Positions 16,712-24,755 of a stretch of DNA of 55,073 nucleotides are shown here, in pieces. Within the stretch, counting starts at the first letter, position 1; each line of letters opens with the position of its first letter. Made by a program: the position numbers and the translations under genes. Below the pieces are notes generated by a model. That model saw only the letters and a list, made by a program, of their open reading frames with translations. It did no database searches and was not told the origin of the DNA. The stretch lies in assembly GCA_947625025.1 (NCBI GenBank), contig CANQMQ010000012.1, forward strand, positions 1 to 55,073. The letters run 5' to 3'. The DNA comes from an uncultured Clostridia bacterium (GTDB taxonomy: Bacteria > Bacillota > Clostridia > Christensenellales > Borkfalkiaceae).

Positions 16712-17014
16712 TCACCACAGCTTTCCCGCAATGGCAAGCATGAACACAAACACGAGCGTAAACGCCAAGAGGGTGCAGAGCATGGGAACGATCATCTTCT
16801 TTACGACGGCGAAATACGTCCTTGCCTTTTCCTTGGCGGTGGAGCGGGGCTTGGGCGGGCCTTTCTTGAAGGTCCCGCTCATATCCGCAACCGTAGAACC
16901 GTCGTCGATATAGATGATCTTCTGCTCCTTCTTCTTTTCGGGCTCCTTGGGGGGCTCCGCTTCGGGCTCCTTTTCGGGGTCCGCTAACCGCTCCTTCTCA
17001 TTCTTCTTGCTCAT
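16712..17014 (-). CDS. Small single-pass membrane protein, last gene of the opp operon
   Basis: Not recognised. It has 100 residues: a charged, Pro/Glu/Lys-rich half (residues 5-33, with KEPEAEPPKEPEKKKEQ), a short linker with FKKGPPKPRS, a basic stretch, and one C-terminal transmembrane helix (about 73-97) ending GKLW. The ATG overlaps the oppF stop by 4 bp (ATGA), so it is translated together with the transport ATPase and should belong to the same machine. The cytosolic tail is reminiscent of the charged N-terminal tail of OppF beside it. It could be an assembly or anchoring subunit; this is inference. Confidence 0.8.
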   Translation of the reverse strand: MSKKNEKERLADPEKEPEAEPPKEPEKKKEQKIIYIDDGSTVADMSGTFKKGPPKPRSTAKEKARTYFAVVKKMIVPMLCTLLAFTLVFVFMLAIAGKLW

Positions 17015-18507
17015 TCATCCTCCTGCGGATAGCAGTGGCAGGCAACGAAGTGCCCGGGCTCGTATTCCCGATACTTGGGCGCAACGTGCTTGCAGATCTC
17101 GGTCGCCTTCGGGCAACGCGTGTGGAACTTACAGCCGAGCGGCGGGTTTGCGGGGGAAGGGATATCCCCTTTGAGCACGATACGGTCCATCTTCACATCG
17201 GGGTTGGGATTGGGGACCGCGGAGAAGAGCGCCTGCGTATACGGGTGCATCGGGTTGGAGAAGATGGATTTTTTATCCCCGAACTCCACCATGGACCCAA
17301 GGTACATGACGCCGATCTTATCCGAAATGTGCTTGACGACGGAGAGGTCGTGCGAGATGAACATGTAGGTGAGCCCCATTTGCTGTTGGAGCTGACGGAG
17401 CAGGTTGATGATCTGCGCCTGAATGGAGACATCAAGCGCGGAGACGGGCTCATCGCAGACGACGAGCTGAGGCTTCACGGAGAGGGCGCGGGCGATGCAA
17501 ATGCGTTGGCGTTGGCCGCCCGAGAACTCGTGCGGGTACCGCTCGTAGTAGTAATCGCGGAGGCCGCACTGCTCCATGAGCTGCATGACGTAATCCTTCA
17601 CCTCCGCATTCGGCACGATTTTATGTACCTTGACGGGTTCGGAGAGGATGCCGCCCACCGTACTGCGGGGCGGGAGGGAGGAATACGGATCCTGGAAGAT
17701 GATCTGCATCTTGGTGCGGAGGGGCCGCATCTCCCGCGGCTTGAAGTTTGCGATATCGGTGCCGTCGAAGAAGATCTGCCCGCCCGTGGGACGGTACAGC
17801 TTCAATACGGCTCTGCCCATCGTCGTCTTGCCGCAGCCGCTCTCGCCGACGATGCCGAGCGTCTCCCCTGCCTTCAGCTTGAAGGAGACGTCGTCTACGG
17901 CGCGGAGGGCAAGCAACGTCTTGCCCGAGAGGGATTTCTTGAGCGGGAAGTACATCTTGAGGTGGCGTACTTCGAGGAGGGCATCGGGGTCGGGCGCCTT
18001 GTCCCGATCGGCAAAGGCGGCAAGCTCGTGCTTCCTCGCCTCCATACGGCTCTCGGCCTCATCGTCGAACAGGGTGAAGTCCCCCGTCCGCTCACATTCA
18101 CGGTTCTGATCGAGCTTGGCCTGCTCGGTCGCGGAGATGGTGGTAAGCTCTACGATGCGCTTTTCCTGTGCTGCACGCTTCTTTTCGGCGGCAATGGTCG
18201 CCTTGAGTTCGGCGCTGATGCGCTTCTGCTCCTCGGCTACCTCCTTCTCGTTGGCCTCTTCGGCACTGCGCTCTCTCGCCGCCGCACGGATCTCCTCCGT
18301 GCGCTTTACGGCTTCCTCGATGCGGGCACGGCTGGCCTCATCGATGGCCTGCTTCTTCTCACGGATCTCCGCCTTCGTCTTTTCGAGGTCCGCCCGCTCC
18401 GCCTCACGCGCCGCCTGCGCTTCGGCCTTTTGGGCCTCGCGGTCTACGGCGGGCGCTTCGGGGCTCTCTAAGGGAGGATCCTTTCTGTTCTTATCTTCTT
18501 CGCTCAT
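17011..18507 (-). CDS. oppF: Oligopeptide ABC transporter ATPase OppF with N-terminal coiled coil
   Basis: ATPase subunit energising peptide import with OppD, OppB and OppC. The start chosen (ATG at 18507, site GGAGGAGACC, 4-bp overlap with the oppD stop) gives 498 residues against about 310-330 normally. Residues about 21-135 are a highly charged Ala/Glu/Lys/Arg coiled coil absent from ordinary OppF. The nucleotide-binding domain begins near 175: Walker A GESGCGKTT, signature FSGGQRQRICIARAL, Walker B LVVCDEPVSALD. The oligopeptide/dipeptide C-terminal domain follows, with PLGCKFHTRCPKATEIC and its Cys residues. An upstream in-frame ATG at 18612 lies inside oppD and is less likely. Confidence 0.93.
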   Translation of the reverse strand: MSEEDKNRKDPPLESPEAPAVDREAQKAEAQAAREAERADLEKTKAEIREKKQAIDEASRARIEEAVKRTEEIRAAARERSAEEANEKEVAEEQKRISAELKATIAAEKKRAAQEKRIVELTTISATEQAKLDQNRECERTGDFTLFDDEAESRMEARKHELAAFADRDKAPDPDALLEVRHLKMYFPLKKSLSGKTLLALRAVDDVSFKLKAGETLGIVGESGCGKTTMGRAVLKLYRPTGGQIFFDGTDIANFKPREMRPLRTKMQIIFQDPYSSLPPRSTVGGILSEPVKVHKIVPNAEVKDYVMQLMEQCGLRDYYYERYPHEFSGGQRQRICIARALSVKPQLVVCDEPVSALDVSIQAQIINLLRQLQQQMGLTYMFISHDLSVVKHISDKIGVMYLGSMVEFGDKKSIFSNPMHPYTQALFSAVPNPNPDVKMDRIVLKGDIPSPANPPLGCKFHTRCPKATEICKHVAPKYREYEPGHFVACHCYPQEDE

Positions 18508-19826
18508 TCGGTCTCCTCCTTTTCGTAGAGATGGCAGGCAACCCAATGGGTCGGGCTGACTTGGACCATTTCGGGGTAATCGCCGAAGCACTTCTTGATG
18601 CAACCCGAGCAACGCTCACGGAAGTAACAGTAATTCGGCATATCGATGGGATTGGGGACGTTCCCGGGGATGTTGAAGAGGGAATCGGTCTCCGAATCCA
18701 TGGTGGGCTTGGATTTTTGCAGACCTATCGTATACGGGTGCATCGGGTGATGGAAGATCTCGGATGCCGTCCCCTTTTCGATGATCCTGCCCGCATACAT
18801 GACGACGACGTAATCCGCCATTTCGGCGATGATGCCGAGGTCGTGGGTGATGAGGAGGATAGAGCCGTTGATGCGCTCCTTGAGTTCGCGGAGCAAATCG
18901 AGGATCTGCGCCTGAATGGTGACGTCGAGCGCCGTCGTAGGCTCATCGGCGATGATGAGGCGGGGGTCGCCCGCAAGCGCCATAGAGATCATCACGCGTT
19001 GGCGCATACCGCCCGAAAGTTCGTGGGGGTACGATTTATACACCCGCTCGGGCATTGCGATGCCGACAAGGTTGAGCATCTCGATGGAGCGCTTCTTCGC
19101 ATCCTCACGGGTAGACCCCGGGAAGTGCAGGAGGGTGACTTCATCGAGCTGGTTGCCGATCGTAAACACGGGGTTGAGGCTCGTCATGGGTTCCTGGAAG
19201 ATCATGGCGATTTGCCTGCCGCGGAGCCTGTGCATCTCCTTGATGGGCATTTGCGCGATGTCGAAGGTCTTTTCCTCCATCTCGAACTGCCGCGTGCCGT
19301 AGCTATCCCGCTTCTGCTTGGGCTCCGTCATGGGGTTGCCGTCACGGTCGAGCTTCGGGTTGCCCTTCTTATCGGTGACGGGCTCCATAATGACGTTGCC
19401 ATCCGCATCCTTTTCATAGATGGGAATGGGCTTGCCTTGTGCGTCCCGCTTGAAATCGTACGACTTAAAGCGGATGGCGCCATCGTAAATTTGCCCGTAC
19501 GGCCCCTGCAGGAGCTGCATGATGGACATACTCGTGACCGATTTTCCGCATCCGCTCTCGCCGACGACGCCCACCGTGGAGCCCTGCGGGATCTCGAAGG
19601 AGACGCCGTTTACGGCCTTCACCACGCCCTGATCGGTGAAGAAATAGGAATGCAAATTCTCCACTTCGAGGATGTTTCGCGCATCCTTCATCTCGGAGAC
19701 GAATTCGGATTCCTGCGCCTTTCTATGCTTTTTCTTCTCGAGGACGCGGATAATTTTGTTATTGGATTTAACGATCGCGCGGATCTCTTTGCCTGTGAGG
19801 TAATGGCTACTCTTCTTTTCCTCCAT
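18504..19826 (-). CDS. oppD: Oligopeptide ABC transporter ATPase OppD with extension and insertion
   Basis: Partner ATPase of OppF, 440 residues against about 330-350 usual. A 50-residue basic N-terminal extension (KSSHYLTGKEIRAIVKSNNK) precedes the nucleotide-binding domain. Walker A is GESGCGKS (89-96). Between it and the Q-loop (IFQEPMTSLNP, near 209) there is an insertion of about 70 residues (120-190) rich in Asp, Lys and Gly. Signature LSGGMRQRVMISMALAG and Walker B LIIADEPTTALD are intact, and the C-terminus has the Cys-containing CYFRERCSGCIKKCF region. It starts 3 bp after oppC. Confidence 0.94.
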   Translation of the reverse strand: MEEKKSSHYLTGKEIRAIVKSNNKIIRVLEKKKHRKAQESEFVSEMKDARNILEVENLHSYFFTDQGVVKAVNGVSFEIPQGSTVGVVGESGCGKSVTSMSIMQLLQGPYGQIYDGAIRFKSYDFKRDAQGKPIPIYEKDADGNVIMEPVTDKKGNPKLDRDGNPMTEPKQKRDSYGTRQFEMEEKTFDIAQMPIKEMHRLRGRQIAMIFQEPMTSLNPVFTIGNQLDEVTLLHFPGSTREDAKKRSIEMLNLVGIAMPERVYKSYPHELSGGMRQRVMISMALAGDPRLIIADEPTTALDVTIQAQILDLLRELKERINGSILLITHDLGIIAEMADYVVVMYAGRIIEKGTASEIFHHPMHPYTIGLQKSKPTMDSETDSLFNIPGNVPNPIDMPNYCYFRERCSGCIKKCFGDYPEMVQVSPTHWVACHLYEKEETE

Positions 19827-19829
19827 ACT

Positions 19830-20918
19830 TTACCTCCTTGCCTTCGGGTCGAGCGCATCTCTTAGGCCGTCTCCGATGAAGTTGAATCCGAGGACGGCAA
19901 TGACGATACAGATCCCGGGCGGGCCCCAGACGTTGAAGTTGTTCTGGAGAACGCTCGTATCTTCGGTGACGATGTTGATCATGGTGCCCCATGCGGCATA
20001 CGGTGCCTTGACGCCGAGGCCCAAGTAGGAAAGGGTGGCCTCGGAGAGGATCATGCTGCCGAGCGAGAGCGTCATGGAGACGATGAGCTGCGGAAGTACG
20101 TTGGGCACGAGGTGCTTCACGATCTTGCGCGCCGTAGAGAATCCCATGGCCTCCGCCGCGACCATGTATTCCTGCTCCCTGAGGAAGAGAATTTGTCCGC
20201 GGACGAGGCGGGCGATGCCCGGCCATGAGATGAGCGTTAAGAACAGCATCAATAGGTAGATACGGTACTGCGATTGCACGCCCCACGAATCGAAAAGAGT
20301 ACCGATGATCAGCATGATGGGCAGGCTCGGCAGGCACATCAGGATATCGCAAATACGCATGATGACGTTGTCCGTTCCGCCGCCGAAGTACCCCGCTATG
20401 CCGCCGAATATGACGCCGAGGATGGTGACGGCGAACACGGACATGAAGCTGATGGTGAGCGAAATTCTTCCGCCGTACATGAGGCGGGTAAAGACGTCCA
20501 TGCCCATCTTATCGGTGCCCAAAATGTGCTGTGCGGAGGGCGCATCGAGGATATTGATCTCCGTCTGGCGCTCAATGACTTGGTAGACGGTATACGTCTC
20601 CCCCGTTTCTGGATCGGTGGCGGTGATGGCCTCGCTGCTGTATTCGGTGCCGCCGCTCGTATCCTCCTGCGTCTCCCCCCATACGTGGTAGAACAAGGGG
20701 CCGAACCACGAGAGGAGCATGAGGGCAACGATCATCACGAGCCCGATGATGGAGAGCTTGGAGCGGAAGAAACGGCGGGCAACCATGCGCGCGGGCGAAA
20801 GCAGCCTGACGTTCTTATCGAGATTATCCTCTTCGGGGAGTACGGCTTCGTTTTCCGCGGATCCGATCTCGGGAATTTCGGGGAGTTCGGGATATTCATT
20901 GTTATTCTTTTCTTCCAT
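19830..20918 (-). CDS. oppC: Oligopeptide ABC transporter permease OppC
   Basis: Inner-membrane permease subunit of 362 residues. A charged N-terminal tail of about 35 residues (rich in Glu/Asn/Pro) precedes the first membrane helix. The loop after helix 1 has an extra stretch (about 80-115) before the conserved HILGTDKMGMDVFTRLMYG. The permease EAA-like motif is near EYMVAAEAMGFSTARKIVKH, followed by LPNVLPQLIV-type sequence and the C-terminal helices. It is 11 bp downstream of oppB and 3 bp upstream of oppD. Confidence 0.94.
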   Translation of the reverse strand: MEEKNNNEYPELPEIPEIGSAENEAVLPEEDNLDKNVRLLSPARMVARRFFRSKLSIIGLVMIVALMLLSWFGPLFYHVWGETQEDTSGGTEYSSEAITATDPETGETYTVYQVIERQTEINILDAPSAQHILGTDKMGMDVFTRLMYGGRISLTISFMSVFAVTILGVIFGGIAGYFGGGTDNVIMRICDILMCLPSLPIMLIIGTLFDSWGVQSQYRIYLLMLFLTLISWPGIARLVRGQILFLREQEYMVAAEAMGFSTARKIVKHLVPNVLPQLIVSMTLSLGSMILSEATLSYLGLGVKAPYAAWGTMINIVTEDTSVLQNNFNVWGPPGICIVIAVLGFNFIGDGLRDALDPKARR

Positions 20919-20929
20919 GATCCCCTCCT

Positions 20930-21922
20930 TTAGTAGAGTTTGACGCGCGGGTCAACGATGGCGTACATGAGGTCGGATAGGAGTACGCCTATGACGGACA
21001 GGAAGGCGAGGAACATGTTGTACCCCATGATGAAGGGGATATCCGCCGCCTGCATGGCCTTGAGGGCAACGTTACCGATGCCGGGCAAATCGAACACCTG
21101 CTCGGTGATCATGGCGCCCGAGAAGAGGGAAGGAAGCACGCCCGCGAGCATGGTGACGATGGGGATCATCGTATTGCGGAAGGCATGCTTATAGATGACT
21201 TTGGATTCGGGGAGCCCCTTTGCGCGCGCCGTGCGGATGTAATCGGAGGTGAGTACTTCGAGCATGTTGGTGCGCATATACCGCATCGTGCCGCCCACGC
21301 TGAGGAGCACCATCACGACGAGGGGCAGGAAGATGTGGGAGAGATAGTCCCCGATGAGGGCCGCCCCCGAGAAATTCTGGGAGGCATCGGTGAGCCCTGC
21401 GGGCGGGAACCACCCGAGCCGCATGGCAAAGAGGTTCTGCATGACGCGCCCGAAGAAGAAGGACGGGAGCGAAATGCCGATCATGACGAGCACGGTCACC
21501 GTGTAATCCCGAACCGAATACTGGTGGGTCGCCGCCGTAACGCCGAGCGGGATGGCGATGAGATACTCGAAGATGATGGCGATGAAGGCGATGATGAAGG
21601 AGACGCCCATGTGGTTGACAATTTCATCGAGCACACTATTCTGTTGCAGCCAGCTCGTGCCGAGGTCAAAGCGGGCAAGGGCGCCGAGCCACGAGAAGTA
21701 TCCGCTCAGGATACCTCCGAAGCTGTTGTCGCCCAAGCCGTACATCGCGTACATCGCCTGAATGGTCTCTTCGGGAATTTGTGCCCCGCCCTGATTCATC
21801 GCCACGATTTTCGCCTCGACGAAGGAGACGGGCATCATGCGGACGAGGATATAGAGCAGGAGCGAGACTCCGAGCAGGATCAGGATCGCATATAAAATTC
21901 TTTTGATGATGTATTTTAACAT
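20930..21922 (-). CDS. oppB: Oligopeptide ABC transporter permease OppB
   Basis: Permease subunit of 330 residues with six predicted membrane helices. It opens MLKYIIKRILYAILILLGVS, the classic OppB/DppB start. The cytoplasmic coupling motif is YIRTARAKGLPESKVIYKHA, followed by FRNTMIPIVTMLAGVLPSL and a C-terminus ending DPRVKLY. Together with OppC it forms the translocation pore for peptides delivered by the binding protein encoded just upstream. Confidence 0.95.
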   Translation of the reverse strand: MLKYIIKRILYAILILLGVSLLLYILVRMMPVSFVEAKIVAMNQGGAQIPEETIQAMYAMYGLGDNSFGGILSGYFSWLGALARFDLGTSWLQQNSVLDEIVNHMGVSFIIAFIAIIFEYLIAIPLGVTAATHQYSVRDYTVTVLVMIGISLPSFFFGRVMQNLFAMRLGWFPPAGLTDASQNFSGAALIGDYLSHIFLPLVVMVLLSVGGTMRYMRTNMLEVLTSDYIRTARAKGLPESKVIYKHAFRNTMIPIVTMLAGVLPSLFSGAMITEQVFDLPGIGNVALKAMQAADIPFIMGYNMFLAFLSVIGVLLSDLMYAIVDPRVKLY

Positions 21923-21947
21923 AAACTGCTCCGCAGTGAAATTTCGC

Positions 21948-21993
21948 GGGGCTTGCCCTACTCCCCCGTGCGGGGGAGAAGAGCCCCTTTTTT
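21948..21993. terminator. Stable hairpin between oppA and oppB
   Basis: A 7-bp stem CTCCCCC / GGGGGAG with a 4-base loop is nested inside GGGGCT / AGCCCC. T6 follows on the plus strand only, while all genes here run on the minus strand. In the operon transcript it would be a 3' stability hairpin for the oppA message, or a partial brake that lowers permease expression relative to the binding protein. Confidence 0.5.
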
Positions 21994-24721
21994 ACTTCTT
22001 AAATTCGAGATCCCAGATCCTCGAGAGCGGGGAGGCATAGGAGTTGATGAGCACCTTGCCGTCTGAGCCCTTCGGGAAGGAATTTTCGTCAATGACGTTG
22101 GAGTTGTAGGCATACAGCGCCTTTCTCTGGTAGACGGGAAGCTCTACGGCGAGGTCGAGCACGAGCTTCATCGCCTGCTTATAGAGCGGCTTTCTGATTT
22201 CTTCATCCATCGTCTCACGGGCATCCATGATGAGCTCGGAGAGCTCATTGAGGATCCTGTTCTCATCGGGATAGGTGCTCTCGGAGGCGAGAATTTCACG
22301 GTAGCCCCATGCGTAGGTGGAGGAAGCGGTGGAGTGCTTATCGTACACCTGATACATATCGGGGTCGATGGTGGAGCCCCAAGCTGCCGCCCATACGGCG
22401 AGCGAACCCGTGGAGAGCTTGGTGAGTGCGTTGACGTCGGGCATGACTTCGACGCTCCAACCGCAGCTGTTCAGAAGGTCTGCCGCATGCTTGAATACCT
22501 GGAAGCAGGGGTGCTCGGTGAGGTTTGCGCCCGCGATGGTGAAGGTGAGCTTGAGCTCGGATTGGCTGTAATTGCCCGCGAGGCCCATGTACTTGTTGAT
22601 CATCGCAATCGCTTCGGTATCGCCGAGGAAGGGACCGGCGTAGTCGGTGCCGTTGTCGTCGAGCTTCCGATCGAGGGGACGTTCGGGGTTATAAGTATAA
22701 CCCGCCTCTCTCGGATATGCCCAACTGACGAGGGACATCGGCCAATAGATATTCGCCGCCGCGTCGCCGTAGTACTCGAGCGCGAGTTTGGTATTCATCG
22801 CCGCCATGATGGCCCTGCGGAGATAAATATTTTTTACCTTGCCCGCATTGATGCCGATATAGCCGTAGCCGAGCTGCCATGTATCGAGGGACTTGAAGCC
22901 GTCCTTTACCATACCGGTGAGCTCTTTATAGTTCTCGGGGGTGTACTGCGGTTCGACGAAGTGCACGGAACCAGATTTCAGCTGATTGAGGGCGTTGGAC
23001 GAGGAGACGACCTGATAGCGCATATTCTCGATCTTGGGCTTGTTGGACGTCGTGCCGTCGAGCGAGAAATTCTCGTTGGCCTTGTAGTAGACGACGTTGT
23101 CCGCAATGAAGGCATTGCCTGCGGGGTTGTCGTTGTTGTCCTTATCGGTTGCCACATAGGGGCCTGCGCCGAGCGGCACCTTGTTCTTGCTCTGCCCGTT
23201 GGCATTGTTGCCCTGAATGACCTTGGTCATGAAGTCGAAGGAGCCCCACTCCACGCCGAACTTGTTATTCTTGATATCCATCTTGCAGGCTTCGCTCGAA
23301 GGATCCGAATAGTAGTGATAGGGTGCAACGGTGAAGCCGAAGTTCCAAATGGCCTTCGGGTCGGTGCCGTCTACCACGATCCTGAGAATATCGTATTCCC
23401 CTTCGTTGGAGGGCTTGCCGAAATCCTTGGAGGAGGCATCCTCGTTATGCGTCTTGGCGAGCTTGTAGGTGTGGTTGTTTACGGTGACTTCGCTTGCGGT
23501 GAAGCTTGCATCGTGGCCGAGGGAGGAAATGCCCGAAATGTGGTCGATCGCAAGCTGATTGCCCGTGAGGTTCTCGTGGAGAATGACGTCCCTCGCCTTG
23601 GAGGCAAAGTTCGTCCTCATCGTGCCCGCGGTCGCCCAATAGGAGAGGATGTTATCGAAGCTCGGCTGTACAGTTGCCTTGTAGACATGGTCGATCGCAG
23701 CGTCCTGCGTCGTGACGAGCTCGTTGTTGTAGCCGAGCGTAATTTTTTCGATCTTCGTTCTATCTTCCTTCTGCTGGGCATCCTTGCCGTATTCGACGGT
23801 GGCGAAGCCCTCCATGAACATGAAGGCGGTCACTTCATCGAAGCCCGTGCGGAGGAGCTTGGTCCCGCCCGTCGCATAGATCGGTGCGCTCTTATAGGGC
23901 TCTTCGGAGAAGGAATCCTTCGCGGCCTTGTAGTCGTTCTCGAGCTCGGTGCGGAACTCGGTGAGCGTATCGTTGTAGTCGGCGAGGAGCTGCGCACGTG
24001 CATCCGCATCCGAGATCTCACCGTTCTTGGCGATGGCCTTCTTGTAGCCGGACCCCTGGAACGCCCACGTGCTGATCTTATCCCGCATCTCCAACTCGGA
24101 CGCGCTGTACGTGCCCGCGCCGGGCTGCGTTTCAAACGTATGGAACACGGCGATGAGCTCATTGATACGGTTGGAAGCTCTGCCGTTGGCCTGCGTCGTG
24201 AGCGCATCCTCTTCGGCGGTGCCGTCCCCCGAGACATTCCTCTGGGTACGGTAGCTCTGCAGCCCGTCGATCTTGGTGGAATACATCGTCGTCGAGCCCG
24301 TGTAGGCGGGGTCGAGGTAGACGTACATGTTGAAGAGCACGTCGTTCATCGTTACGGCATAGCCGTCCGAGAACTTGAGCCCGTTCTTGAGCACGAAGCG
24401 GTATTCCGTCCTCGCGGCATCGCCCGTGCCCGTCGTCGTCTGATCGTAGTCGAGCACGAGGCAGGGCTCCTCGTTGCCGTAAGAGACCTTCCCTTCGTTG
24501 TCCGTGGCAAGCATGCTGATTTGCGTCTGCCCGACGACGTCCATATCGGTGCCCGCCGTCGAATAGAAGGGGTTGAAGAGGCCGTTGAGCTCCTCCGTCA
24601 TAATGACGAGGGCCCGATCGCCGTTGCCCTTGCAGGCCGCCAACCCGACGGCCCCTCCGCAGCCCAGCACACCCGCGAGGGCCACAGAGACGATTCTCTT
24701 CGTCCATTTACTTCCTTTCAT
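21992..24721 (-). CDS. oppA: Oligopeptide-binding lipoprotein OppA, oversized
   Basis: Extracytoplasmic substrate-binding protein of the SBP_bac_5 family that delivers peptides to OppBC. ATG at 24721 has a GGAGGAAAT site. A lipoprotein signal ends in LAAC (Cys30). Family landmarks include GLKFSDGYAVTMNDVLFNMYVYLDP (near 125) and, much later, PYHYYSDPS and IYLRRAIMAAMNTKLALEYYG. At 909 residues it is far longer than typical OppA (about 540-600). Most of the excess lies in a charged, Ala/Glu/Thr-rich stretch between about 150 and 420. It sits between the InlB-repeat lipoprotein gene and oppB, so all extracellular components are encoded before the transporter. Confidence 0.93.
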   Translation of the reverse strand: MKGSKWTKRIVSVALAGVLGCGGAVGLAACKGNGDRALVIMTEELNGLFNPFYSTAGTDMDVVGQTQISMLATDNEGKVSYGNEEPCLVLDYDQTTTGTGDAARTEYRFVLKNGLKFSDGYAVTMNDVLFNMYVYLDPAYTGSTTMYSTKIDGLQSYRTQRNVSGDGTAEEDALTTQANGRASNRINELIAVFHTFETQPGAGTYSASELEMRDKISTWAFQGSGYKKAIAKNGEISDADARAQLLADYNDTLTEFRTELENDYKAAKDSFSEEPYKSAPIYATGGTKLLRTGFDEVTAFMFMEGFATVEYGKDAQQKEDRTKIEKITLGYNNELVTTQDAAIDHVYKATVQPSFDNILSYWATAGTMRTNFASKARDVILHENLTGNQLAIDHISGISSLGHDASFTASEVTVNNHTYKLAKTHNEDASSKDFGKPSNEGEYDILRIVVDGTDPKAIWNFGFTVAPYHYYSDPSSEACKMDIKNNKFGVEWGSFDFMTKVIQGNNANGQSKNKVPLGAGPYVATDKDNNDNPAGNAFIADNVVYYKANENFSLDGTTSNKPKIENMRYQVVSSSNALNQLKSGSVHFVEPQYTPENYKELTGMVKDGFKSLDTWQLGYGYIGINAGKVKNIYLRRAIMAAMNTKLALEYYGDAAANIYWPMSLVSWAYPREAGYTYNPERPLDRKLDDNGTDYAGPFLGDTEAIAMINKYMGLAGNYSQSELKLTFTIAGANLTEHPCFQVFKHAADLLNSCGWSVEVMPDVNALTKLSTGSLAVWAAAWGSTIDPDMYQVYDKHSTASSTYAWGYREILASESTYPDENRILNELSELIMDARETMDEEIRKPLYKQAMKLVLDLAVELPVYQRKALYAYNSNVIDENSFPKGSDGKVLINSYASPLSRIWDLEFKK

Positions 24722-24755
24722 TCTGATTTCCTCCGAATTATTTTCCGTTTGATAT

